Origin: Acanthamoeba castellanii str. Neff
Lineage: Eukaryota; Discosea; Longamoebia; Acanthamoebidae
Length of the DNA: 64,000 nt
NCBI RefSeq assembly: GCF_000313135.1
Contig: NW_004457532.1
Location: forward strand, 614,733-678,732
Reading direction: 5' to 3'
The notes beneath the pieces are model-generated. The model had not been told where the DNA came from. It saw only the letters and a program-made list of their open reading frames with translations, and did not search any database. Shown in pieces: positions 44,194-54,489 of the stretch (positions are counted from its first letter, which is position 1; the number at the start of each line of letters is the position of its first letter). A program made the position numbers and the translations under genes.

Positions 44194-47100
44194 ATGTTGA
44201 TGTTGACGATGATGTTCAGCATATTGGGCGCCGATCGCAAGATGCAAGCTGCGCTTTTGAGGGGCGATAGCGTTCAGACCGTGATGCGCAGACAGCGCAC
44301 GGCCGATGAGGAAGAACGTCTCGTCAAGGTTCAATCTACCGCTCTTCCCTGTGTTCCCAAAGATCGATTATGTGCTCATGCTATCGTCCTCCATGTCGTG
44401 CTCTCCCCTTCTTCTTCTTCTTCTTTCTCTTCTACTTTGCTCAGCTGTTCACACAATGGGCCAACTTCCTGCTCGAAAGGAGGGGCCTGCAGATTGAGAG
44501 CGTGGGCAAGGACATCTCGGACGGCCTCATCTTGATTCAGCTGGCCGAGATCCTCACCAACGTCCCGGTCGCCAAGCATCAAGAGTGTCCCACTCTTCTT
44601 GTACGCTACTCTGCCTCCTGAGTTCTGATTATTGGGCGGTGCAGTTCTCATTTGTTCCTCTCTTGCAGATTCATAACATCGAAAATCTGACGATCGCGTT
44701 GGAACACTTCACTGTACATGGAGGCGTGGACTCGAGCTACGTGAGCCCCTCGGGTATGCCTGCCGTCGCCTTGGTTCCAACTTGTTTGAATTTGCTCATT
44801 CCCCCCCCCCCATGCAGCGCTCGCCAACAACGATGTGAAACAAATCCTCAGCCTGTTCTGGATGTTTGCCCTCAAATTTAAGATGAAGGATCTCAAGAAT
44901 CGCTGGGCTGAGCTGCAGAGAAAGTACTTTCCCCTCTCCAGCTTGCTCTTGGGTAGAGCTCTGTCCCCCACTATGTTCTTGTTTGCTTACCTATGGACGT
45001 CAACACAACGCAACACAGCGGCGCCAAGCACAACCAGTTCGTGCAGCTGAAGAAGGACATGAAGCAGATTACGGACGACGGCCTCGGCGCGCCGCTCCTG
45101 CCCCGGTCGGCCATGATGACCATCAAGCGCAACGACGACCAGGTGCGCAACCTGCTCAAGCAGCAGGCCATGTCCAAGTACGTCGCCGCCGCCGAGAGCC
45201 TCCGTCAGTGGGTCGAGACCACCACCACCGAGCTCGAGGAGGCCAACCGCGCGCTCGACGTCGAGTCGGCCGCCGGCCCGCCTGGCCCCGGCCCGGCCAT
45301 CATCGCGCATGCCGAGAACCTGCGCAGCGCCCGCGAGAGCTTCCGCGGCCAGGAGAAGGCCATCAACGAGGGCAAGCTCAAGCGCAAGACCCTGGCCGAA
45401 GACGCCTACATCGAGATGAAGAAGGCTGGGTGCAGCGATCCGGCCTACTGCCCGTTCGCGACGGTCGAGGAGTGCACGAACAAGCTCGAGGGCGTGCTGT
45501 TCGAGCGGCGGCGCAAGCTCGACGAGCACCTGCGTCGGGCCGACGAAGAGGCCGAGCGCGAGCGTGAGCAGGCCCGGCTGCGCGAGGCCGCCAGCACGCG
45601 GCTGGCCCAGCAGCTCGAGGCCGAGCGCGAGCGGCAGGAGGAGGAAAAGAAGCGGATGGAGTTTGATCTGCGCGAGCGCGCGCGTCTGCTGAAGCAGGAG
45701 CTGCTCAAGCTCAAGGGCGAGGAGCGCCCGGGCTCGGCGGTGGTGGCGGGAGGCGCCGGCCTCACCGCCGCCGGCAGGCCCAGCTCGGGCGCCGGCCTCG
45801 TGCGCAGTGACAGCGGTGGCCTCGTCAACCGAAGCTCCTCCGATGCCGACAAGCCGCAGCTCGACCCGCGCAAGATCCTCAACGCCGAGTGCACGACCGG
45901 CTCCAGTTACGCTCCATACCTCACCCACAGTGTCGTGTGCGTGTGCGTGTGCGTGTCGTGTGCGTGTGCGTGTCACTGACGCGTCTCCCTTGGGGCTGGT
46001 ACATTGTAGTGGGTTCGTTCCTGTTGCGCCGTCAGACACGGCGCGAGGAGGAGGGCGCGCCGTGCACCTCCTGCAAGAAACTGCTGGGCAACACCCTCAT
46101 GCTGCTCGTCGACGGAAAGGTGCGTGTGTGCCGCACACACACCACCGCACGCACGCACGCACGCACATGCACACCGCCGCACACGCTCGCTGCTTCTTGG
46201 TCGGGCGTTTACTGGGGGACCCAACGCAGGAGCTGTTCCATTCGACGTGCTTCGTGTGCAAGCGGTGCGGGAAGGAGTTTGATGACTACTACTACGAGCA
46301 CCGGGGCGAGGTGCCCCTCTGCTTCGAACACTACGCCGAGGCCTCGGGCCTGAGCTGCAACGGCTGCGGCCAGGTGATCCGGACCAGCACCGTGACCCTG
46401 GCCATGGGCAAGAAGTGGCACTCCCACTGCTTCGCCTGCGTCAGCTGCCACACCGTACTCAAAGACGTACGCCCTTCCGCCGGCGTCTTGCTTCGACCGA
46501 ACAGTGAACGAGTCTCACCACCCCATTCCATTGGTGTTCTATGCCACAGGGTCACTACGTGCACGAGGGCCAGCCCTATTGCCAGCTGGACTTCTACCGG
46601 GCCAAGGGCCTCCTGTGCGTGCGGTGCGAGACGCCGGTGGGCGTCGGCGACAAGTCCTTCGAGGGCCGCGCCTGGCACAAGGTACCATCACCAACCCACC
46701 ACTACCACCACACGAGCGCTTGTGGGCTGCGAACAGAAAAAAGAACTGAAGGAAAAACAACGCAGTCGTGCTGGACGTGTACGACGTGCAACCGACCGTT
46801 TGGCAAGGACGGCTTCTACGGCGTGAACGGCCTGCCCTTCTGCGGTACCCATTACGAGGAGATGGAGCTCAGGTACGACACCGCACGACACGCACGACAC
46901 GCATCGATTGCTTACTTTTTTGGTCACTGCCAACAACAGAGGGCAGACCAAGACCGGCGGCGGCGGGGACAAGTTCGGGAGCTGGTCGCGCCGCATGCAG
47001 GGCTCGGGCGGCCTCACCGAGGGCATGACCATGTCGGCCTCTGGCGTGCCGCTCCCCTCGCGCAGCCGCGGCGGCGGCGGCCTCTTTGGCGACAACTCGG

Positions 47101-47684
47101 GCGAGTGGGACGACGAAGAGCGGTCGCGCAGGCGGCGCGAGCAGCTCGCGCGGGAGAAGGAGAAAGAGGAGGCCGTGCTCCGGGCCGACATGGACCGGAG
47201 GAAGCGCGAGCAGCTCGAGCGCGAGAAGGAGGCCTACGTCAAGGAGCTCGAGCGGAAGAAGCGGGAGATCGAGCGCGACCTCGAGCGCGAGCAGTGGCGG
47301 TCGCTCGACCGCGAACGCGAGCGCGACCGGGACCACAGCTCGCGAGACCGCGACCGCGACCGTGATAGGTACAGCTCGGGCCGAGACCGCGAGAGCAGTC
47401 TCGGCCGGGACGGCGGCCGCAGCCGATCGCAGACGGCCAGGGAGAGCGACCGCGACCGCGACAGGGACCTGCGCGACCCGCGCGACCGCGACCGCGAGCG
47501 AGAGCTGCGGGACCGCGACCGTGACAGGGACCCGAGGGACCGCGACCGAGAGCGGAGCAGGGACAGGGATGGTGGCAGGAGCGACAAGGGCTCCCTGGGG
47601 AAGGACAGGGAGAAGGAGCTGCGGGAGAGGCGGGCCAGCATGTCCTACACCTCGGGCGGGAGCGGGCGGCGATCACATTACTAA
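44194..47684 (+). CDS. Calponin-homology plus three-LIM-domain cytoskeletal protein
   Basis: Predicted actin-associated adaptor. Start at ATG 44194, with in-frame alternatives at 44200, 44209 and 44212. The CH domain runs LFTQWANFLLERRGLQIESV, DISDGLILIQLAEILTN, HNIENLTIALEHFTVHGGVD and NNDVKQILSLFWMFALKFKM, matching the actin-binding signature. A helical region of about 300 residues (45010-45890) resembles the first spectrin-like part of alpha-actinin, then becomes charged coiled coil. Three LIM domains follow: CTSCKKLLGN...CFEHY, CNGCGQVIRTSTV...CQLDF and CVRCETPVGVGDK...CGTHY, each with the expected Cys/His zinc ligands. The C-terminal 200 residues are Arg/Asp/Glu repeats (RDRDRDRDR type). 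It ends at TAA 47682-47684. About nine exons. CH plus LIM proteins are common in amoebae. Confidence 0.86.
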
Positions 47685-47900
47685 GTCAGCCTAAGCGACA
47701 ACTACGACAACGATAGGCAAACAGTCAGGTGGATAGGCGAAGCTAAGATGTGAGGAAAGGGTACAGGGAGGGAAAGGAGCCATTTTATGCTTATTATTTA
47801 TTATTCTTATTTATCACAAAAAAATGCATCTTGCAGTAATAATAAACATGTTATTGAATATTTTCGTTCAACTACGCGCGTAGCGGCAGGAGCTCACTGC

Positions 47901-48163
47901 TCACTTGCGCTTCTTGGTGTGGCGGGCGGAGGCGGACTTGCGTTCGGAGATGGGGTGGAGCACTTCGGCAAAGTTGGCTCGCCATCCGCGGTTGTAGCTG
48001 TTGTCGACCACCAGCTCGTCGGCCAGCCAGCGGAGCTCGCTCAGGAACGCCCGATTGAGCCGCTCCTCTGTCATCTCTTCGTATCGTCGCTCCTCCTCCG
48101 TCTTCTGTTGTTGCTTCTGTGTGTCGTCTGTCAGGAAAACACACCCCACACACACACACACAT

Positions 48164-48211
<48 letters not shown>

Positions 48212-50723
48212 TCTACCTGGTGGTGAGCGGAATTGGCGTTGCGTGGCTGCTGGCCTCGGTCGAGTTGTTCGGCCTTGAAGGCGAACCACTGCATGTGGTC
48301 CAGCTTCACCCGCTGGGACAGCCGCTTGTGCATGGAGTAGGTCAGCGCCTTCCGGTGGCGGTACAGCTCGCTCCCGAATCGCGCGTCGTCTTCGTTCTTC
48401 TTCTTCGTCGCACTCTTGCCCTCTTCTTCTTCGCTGCTCTCCTCCTCGTTATCACTCTCGCTCTCAGACGTGTCCACCTCCCCTTTCTTCTTCTTCTTCT
48501 TATCGTTGCTTTTTTGGTTCGTCTTCTTCGCCTTCTTCGTATCCGCCTTCTTGTCGTCGATCTTCTTGAGCAGTTTCTTGGCCACCTCGACGTCGTGCTT
48601 CAAATCGCCTGCATTCCACCGTGAGCATGTGCGCCACACGCCACACACACGCACACGCACACACACGCACGCACCGCACACGAACACACCGCACACACAC
48701 ACGCACACACCGCACACACGCGCACTGCTGCGGCGGGCACAGAGGGCGAGTGTACCCCATTTAAAGGTCTCGGCGGTGGTGGTGTTGGAGAGGACGAGGT
48801 GGACGTGGTAGAGGGCGAAGAGGAAGAGGACGATGCCCATGATGACCGAGAAGAAGGCCACCATCACCACCGACCCGGCCTCGAACAAAATAATCTGCAG
48901 CCATTTATTATTATTATTAATATTATTTTAAAATGGAATTTAATTCATAAATTATAATGCTAAATAGAAATAATTAAAAATAGAATGGATATAAAAGACG
49001 TACCACGAACATGGTGGGGTAGGAGATGGGCGTGATCTCGCCGGTGGTCCTGTTCTTCATGACGTAGCGAAGAATTCCTGAAAATATAATATTATTCGCA
49101 CAGCGGCACGACACGCACGACACGCACGACGGCAAACACGACGCACGCACGACGCACGACACGCGCGGGGTGGTGGGAGAGCTGTGGTGAGGTGAGAGAA
49201 GACGTGAAAGGGTACCCTGCTGCTCGACGATGCCGGCCACGATGCCGCTGGTCACCAGGAAACCGTAGAAGCAAAGAGCCGCCGTGGCGAACAGGAACGC
49301 AATGAACTGGTGCCGACACCACGACACGACCAACGACACGACCAACGACACGACACGACCAACGACACGTGTGAGGATGGTGAGAGTGATGGAGAGGGGG
49401 AAGAGTGTGTGGTGTGCGCACCTTCTTTTGGTTCCGTTCACCGACGCAGTTGTTGATCCACACGCAGTGGTGGTCGAAACGCGAAACGCACGAGTTGCAG
49501 ATGCGACAGTGCATCGATCGCGCCGGCCTATGCGTGCGGGCCGCGGTAAGACGACGACGGAGAAGAAGAAGAAGAAGACAAAGACGATGACGAAGAAGAA
49601 GAAGAGGAAAATAGATGCGTACCGCGGCAGTTGGCAGGTTTTGCAGAATTTCTCTTCATAGAGAATCCCGTCGTATGGATAGTTGTCCTTGTAGAGCGCC
49701 AACGTTCTGAACCACGACCACAACCACGACCACGACCAATTGACAAATGTGTAAGCGTGCCTGCCTTGTGTGTTGTGTGCGTGCGTGTGTGTGTGCGTGC
49801 GTGTGTGTGTGTGCGTGCGTGTGTGCGTGTGTGCGTGTGTGCGTGCGTGTGTGCGTGTGTGCGTGTGCATGTATGGAAGAGGTACGCGGGAGTGATTCGG
49901 CCGGGATCGGAGCGGCAAACGTGGAAGTAGATGGCGATGACGCCGCCGACCAACACGAACGACAGATACCTGGGGGTACGCCCACGCAAAGAAAAATTAG
50001 ATTCTTAATAAATAACAATTAAAATAGATGATAAAAAGGAGAGTACGCACTTGTGGTACTCGGGCGCGTAGGGGCCGGGGAGATAGTGCCACGAGGTAAC
50101 GATGAAGAAAATAAATGGACCCAACACGCACGCCAAGTACAGAATCTGTAGGCACGACACACGACACACGACACACGACACACGACACACGACACACGGC
50201 ACACGACACACGGCACACGACACACGACACACGACACACGACACACCACGACACACACGACACACGACACACGACACACACGACACACGACACACGACAC
50301 AAGTTAGAGGATGGTGTGCGTGTGCGTGTGCGTGTGCGTGTGCGTGTGCGTGATGTGGGTGCCTGGAAGATGGGGTTGGGCTTGTTGCAGCATTGGTCGC
50401 CGATGGCGTCGATTCTCGACCGCGCCTTCTTGCCAAACACGTTTCCGCACACGCTCCTGCCATTTAAAAATATTAATAAGAAAATAAGAAAATAAAAAGA
50501 ACTTTTAAATTGACACTAGAGAATATGATTAAAATAAATACATAAATAAATAAAGTGAGGTGGAGGGGAGGTACGCTAGAGATTCGAAACATCCGCTGAG
50601 AAGGAAAGAATTACACTTCTCGATGAAGGTGTCGCGGTGGCAGTCCTGCTGGCCGCAAAGCAAAACGTAGACGACAGCGCCAAACAAGTTGATGTAGACC
50701 AACAGCAGCACCATGTCCCACAT
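47901..50723 (-). CDS. DHHC-type protein S-palmitoyltransferase
   Basis: Integral membrane enzyme that adds palmitate to cysteines of target proteins. Start ATG 50723 gives a first membrane helix ([20 protein letters not shown]). Next come [17 protein letters not shown] and a second helix ([20 protein letters not shown]), a third ([18 protein letters not shown]), and the Cys-rich catalytic domain: [30 protein letters not shown] and [15 protein letters not shown], with the DHHC motif intact. Two further helices follow ([40 protein letters not shown]), then a TTxE-like [10 protein letters not shown] motif of the family. The C-terminal cytosolic tail is highly charged (poly-Lys then Ser/Glu runs). 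It ends [13 protein letters not shown]. About ten exons. Shares a 120-bp divergent promoter with ALKBH8. Confidence 0.9.
48163..48209. repeat. (CAA)n trinucleotide repeat in DHHC-gene intron
   Basis: About fifteen CAA units in an intron near the 3' end of the palmitoyltransferase gene. Confidence 0.9.
49777..49866. repeat. (GTGTGTGC)n purine-pyrimidine repeat in DHHC-gene intron
   Basis: Alternating GT/GC repeat of about 90 bp in the intron between the third membrane-helix exon and the Cys-rich exons. Confidence 0.85.
50153..50299. repeat. (CGACACA)n minisatellite, about 147 bp
   Basis: Longest tandem array in the window: ACACGACACACGACAC-type units with rare ACACGGC variants, in an intron of the palmitoyltransferase gene. 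The same unit occurs in introns of the DIL and helical-repeat genes. Confidence 0.9.
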
Positions 50724-50843
50724 CTTGCCGCGGACTCTTGGCGTAAAAAATAACGAAAATCAAAAAACCGCAAGAAGAAAAAGGAAAATCAAAAACAATA
50801 AAATCAATGTAAAAGAAAATATTCAGACGCTCTGGCTTCATCG

Positions 50844-52122
50844 ATGGAAGACAAGATGTCCAGCAGAGTCAAAAAGAAGAAATTAAAGGCCGGCCGCACG
50901 CCAGTGCAGAGCGCTTCCGGCGCAGATGGAGGCGGCACGCCGGCCCAGCACTACGTGCGACCAAAGGACCCCAATTTTCCAACGCGCCACCTCTTCATCG
51001 TTGGCTGCGGCCCACAGACAGGTATGTCTCACTCCTTTATATTTATTTATATTATTTTCTAATTGTGTGCGTATAATTATGACTATTTTTATATCAATGA
51101 TATAAATAAATAAATATGATCTATTATATCGTGCAGGCGTGGCGGTGGAGACTCTGCAGGCGTTCTTCGGAGCGTACGGGCGCGTGGAGCGAGTGTGGGC
51201 CGATGAGACGCGGCCCTTCGTCTTCATCAGCTACGCTACTAAAGACGAGGCAATGCAGGCCCGCACCAGCGTCGAGGCGATGCAGAGCGACACCGAGGCA
51301 GGAGGTGACACCCATGTCATGGTGCCTTATGTGATGTGTGGTGTGTGCGACTCGAGTCTCACCCGCGCCACTTCTCTCACAGAAGAGCTGAGCCAGCTGG
51401 GACTGAAGCCGGGCCGTAAGCTCAGATTCGAGTACGCCGAGCTGAAGCAATCGGAGAAGGCGCAAGCCGAAGACGTCGCTCTCACTCAGCACGTCGAGGT
51501 ACCCGACACACACCGCACTCACCGCACACACGACACGCATGACACCCACTACACGCGGCAAAGGTTGATGGACATGCGCGAATTCAGGTGGAAGGCCTCT
51601 ACGTGTTCTACGATTTCATCGACGAGACGGAGGAGCAGCGGCTGCTCGCGGCCGTGAAGGACAAGTCCTGGAACACGCTGCCCCGGCGCCGGGTTCAGCA
51701 TTGGGGCTACGAATTTGACTATAAGACGCGTAACATCGACATCACCAAGCCCTTGGGTGCCCATTCTCCCTCTCTCGCGCATGTGTCGTGTGCGGTGGTG
51801 CGTGTGCGTGTGCGTGTGCGTGGTGCGTGTGCGGTGGTGCGTGTGCGTGCGCGTGTGCGTTGCGAGACTCAGCACTGCTGACGGCGGGGGGAACAGGAGG
51901 CCTGCCCGACTTTGTGAGCGAGGTGGTGAAGAGGATGAACGACGCCGCGGTCGTGGAGGAGGAAGATGAGGCGACGGGAACGAAAGTGCAGCGTCGCCGG
52001 TGGCCCGAGTCCGATCAGCTCACGGTCAACGAATACGAGGAGGGCGTCGGGATCGGCGCGCACATCGACACACACTCTGGTACCACACACACACACACAC
52101 ATACACCACACACAACACACCG

Positions 52123-52163
<41 letters not shown>

Positions 52164-53792
52164 CACACACACACACACACGACACACGCTCACTCACACT
52201 CTGCGGTGACAGCTTTCCACGATGGCATTATATCGCTGTCGCTGGGGAGCTCGTGCGTGATGACCCTTTCGCTGCCGGACAGCTCGCAGCACAAGTCTGT
52301 GTTCCTTCCGCGCCGCTCGCTCCTCGTGATGACCGGCGCGGCGCGATACCAATGGCGGCACGCCATCCCCTTCCGACGATACGACTGCGTCCACGGGCAA
52401 CTCATTAAACGCGAAGGTACAATCGTGTGTGTGTGTGTGCGTGTGTGTGGTGTGCGTGTGTGCGCGCGCGCGTGATACAGCGAGTTAAGGTGGCGCGAGC
52501 TGATGTGGACAGGCAAGAGGGTGTCGTTCACGTTTCGTAGAGTGCGCGGACACCCGTGTGACTGTCGGTTCGCTGAGGAATGCGATTCGCAGCAACTGTC
52601 AGTTACCAACATTCTTGGCTCCACCACGGGTACGCAGTAACTCCCTTAAAAAGCGAGAGCCTCTGCGATGCTGATCTCTTCTTCTTGGCTGCGCGCACCT
52701 ATGTACTCAAGCCTCCGAGTTCGAGGCGCGCAATGTGATTGACGTGTACGACAGCATCGCTCCAAAGTGGCACCTCACGCGCTTGAAGCCTTGGCCCAAG
52801 ATTGAAGCCTTTCTCTCGACTCTGCCCGAGGTATGCCATCATCATCATCATCATCATCATCATCATGACAGCGCAACGCACTCACAATGCCACACTAATC
52901 AGGGCACCATCATTGCTGACGTTGGCTGCGGCAATGGAAGATACTTGGACGTCGTCCACCGCCAGAATAACGACAATAGCCAAGGGCCACGCTGTTTTGC
53001 GGTAGGCAGCGACCGAAGCGCTGGGCTCATCGACATATGCTCGCAGCGAGGTTGCCACCCCACTATCCACCGCGCGCGCACACGACACACACGACACACG
53101 ACACATATCAGACCCTCGTGACTCTTCTCACGACTGACACTACACTGCATCAGGCTTCGAGGTGGCGTTGATGGACACGCTTCGTCTGCCGTACAGGTCA
53201 GACGCGTTCGATGTCGTGCTCTCCATAGCGGTCCTTCATCACCTCTCGACCAAGGAGAGGCGCCTGCAGGCCCTCTCCGAGCTTCTCCGTATCACCAAGC
53301 CAGGTCTCTTCTTCTCCTCGCCGCACACGCACACGCACCACCACCACCCACACACAAGACACACCACCGCACACGGGACTCACGCGCTCATGAACGTGGA
53401 AGGTGGGCGAGTGTTGATTTACGTGTGGGCGCTGGAGCAAGAGGACGACTCGAAGCGCAAGTTCAAGGAGCAGGACGTGCTCGTTCCCTGGTGCATACCA
53501 CCCACCAAGGAGGACAAGCAGGCCGGCAAAGGTTCACCATCAACCTTGCTCGTTCGTGCGTGTCGTGTTGTGTCGTGTCGACGGTCGTTGGTGTCGTGCG
53601 TCATGTGTTATGCGTACGGCTAAGCTGGGGAAGGATGCAGGTATGGTGGTACACAACCGGTACTGCCACCTCTACATGAAGGGCGAGCTGCGAGATCTGT
53701 GCCTGCAGGAACTGGATGCGAGATGCGAGGTGGTGGAGGACTACTACGAGCATTCCAACTGGTGTCTGCTCCTTCGAAGATGTGAAAGATGA
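50844..53792 (+). CDS. ALKBH8: ALKBH8: RRM, AlkB dioxygenase and tRNA methyltransferase
   Basis: Modifies the wobble uridine of tRNAs: the methyltransferase makes mcm5U (with TRM112), and the AlkB domain hydroxylates it. Start ATG 50844 (MEDKMSSRVKKKKLKAGRTP). The RRM reads HLFIVGCGPQTG and RPFVFISYATKDEAMQA. The AlkB domain reads GLYVFYDFIDETEEQRLLAA, NEYEEGVGIGAHIDTHS (HxD iron ligands) and ARYQWRHAIPFRRYD (distal His and 2-oxoglutarate Arg). A Cys-rich linker (GHPCDCRFAEECDSQ) follows, as in animal ALKBH8. The methyltransferase reads NVIDVYDSIAPKWHLTRLKP, TIIADVGCGNGRYLDV (SAM loop), DVVLSIAVLHHLSTKERRLQ, GGRVLIYVWALEQEDD and HNRYCHLYMKGELRDLC. It ends at TGA 53790-53792. About twelve exons. 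All three animal-type domains are present in order. Confidence 0.93.
52084..52184. repeat. (CA)n-rich repeat in ALKBH8 intron
   Basis: Around 100 bp of ACACAC runs broken by CACACT/CAACAC units, in the intron just after the exon with the iron-binding HxD motif. Confidence 0.85.
52838..52866 (+). repeat. (CAT)n repeat at start of ALKBH8 intron
   Basis: About nine CAT units begin 7 bp after a GTATGC splice donor that follows the exon ending LSTLPE. Confidence 0.85.
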
Positions 53793-53831
53793 TAAAATCG
53801 GAAAAGTTGTTATGTACAAATGGATGCCGCC

Positions 53832-54244
53832 TCATGGGAGCTGCGTTCGGGTAGAGGCAGCAGTGGCCATGGGTTCGTATCGCTTGCGCAGGGCTTCTTC
53901 GACGATGGCGGTGAGATCGCCGCCGTACTGCTCGGCGAAGGTCTTCATCGGCATGGTGCGAATGTCGCGAGGAATCTTGAGCGTTTCGAGGATGAGTTGG
54001 TTTCGGAACGAGGCCTCCAGCTCTCTGGCTTGGCCGCGCAGCGCCTCGCATCGCGTTTCAACTAGTTCCAACAAACAATCAGGTCACTTCACCAAGACAA
54101 ACGGCGAGACGAGGGTGCACCTTCGATATCGAATTCAGCCAGTACGGCGGGAAGGCGGCCCTTGGAGCTGATCTGCATGTTCTCAACATTCTCCTTGTTT
54201 TCCATCACGTCAGCCCGTCTCTTCTGCGCCACATTCTCTGCCAT
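53832..54244 (-). CDS. Borealin-like small protein (chromosomal passenger complex)
   Basis: Start ATG 54244 gives MAENVAQKRRADVMENKENV, with a KEN-box-like KEN in ENKENVEN. Exon 1 ends AVLAEFDIE and splices (donor GTGCAC, acceptor ACTAG) in frame to VETRCEALRGQARELEASFR. The rest reads NQLILETLKIPRDIRTMPMK, TFAEQYGGDLTAIVEEALRK and ends TAASTRTQLP. The run FDxEVExR, then a helix of about 20 residues, then LxIPxxIRxMxxxxFxEQYGG fits the Borealin/Nbl1 N-terminal domain. In animals that domain forms a three-helix bundle with INCENP and Survivin to target Aurora B to centromeres. The protein is about 118 residues, like yeast Nbl1 rather than full Borealin. Two exons. E2F-type sites lie 64-93 bp upstream. 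Assignment from pattern memory, not a search. Confidence 0.6.
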
Positions 54245-54307
54245 GATGACCTTCCACACGCAGCTTCCTGCACTCCTGATCTGATGTGATTCGATCTTCG
54301 ATCTCTG

Positions 54308-54336
54308 TTTCGCGCCAATTTGTTTCGGCGGGAAAA
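54308..54336. promoter_or_regulatory. E2F/DP-type sites upstream of Borealin-like gene
   Basis: TTTCGCGCCAA at 54308-54318 and TTTCGGCGGGAAAA at 54323-54336 both fit the E2F consensus. They are 64-93 bp upstream of ATG 54244 on the minus strand and about 155-180 bp upstream of the PSMD5 ATG on the plus strand. Confidence 0.55.
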
Positions 54337-54489
54337 CCAAGTCGACACAAAATCAACAGAAATTCCAAACACGTTTACAGCTCATCCCTGTAGCGGCCCA
54401 GCCGTCTCTTTGCTGTCAAGGCGAACAAGAAACGCCATCTTGTAGTGCCGAGTGTTTCTCACACTGCACACGCATCAGCATAGGCGAAC

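Noticed and set aside
47086..47694. Alternative Arg/Thr-rich frame in the CH-LIM tail
   Set aside because: It is a shadow of the Arg/Asp repeat coding frame that continues directly from the third LIM domain.
50102..50463. Long open frames rich in Cys-Arg-Val or His-Thr-Asp
   Set aside because: They are translations of the CGACACA tandem repeat in an intron; all frames are open because the unit has no stop codon.
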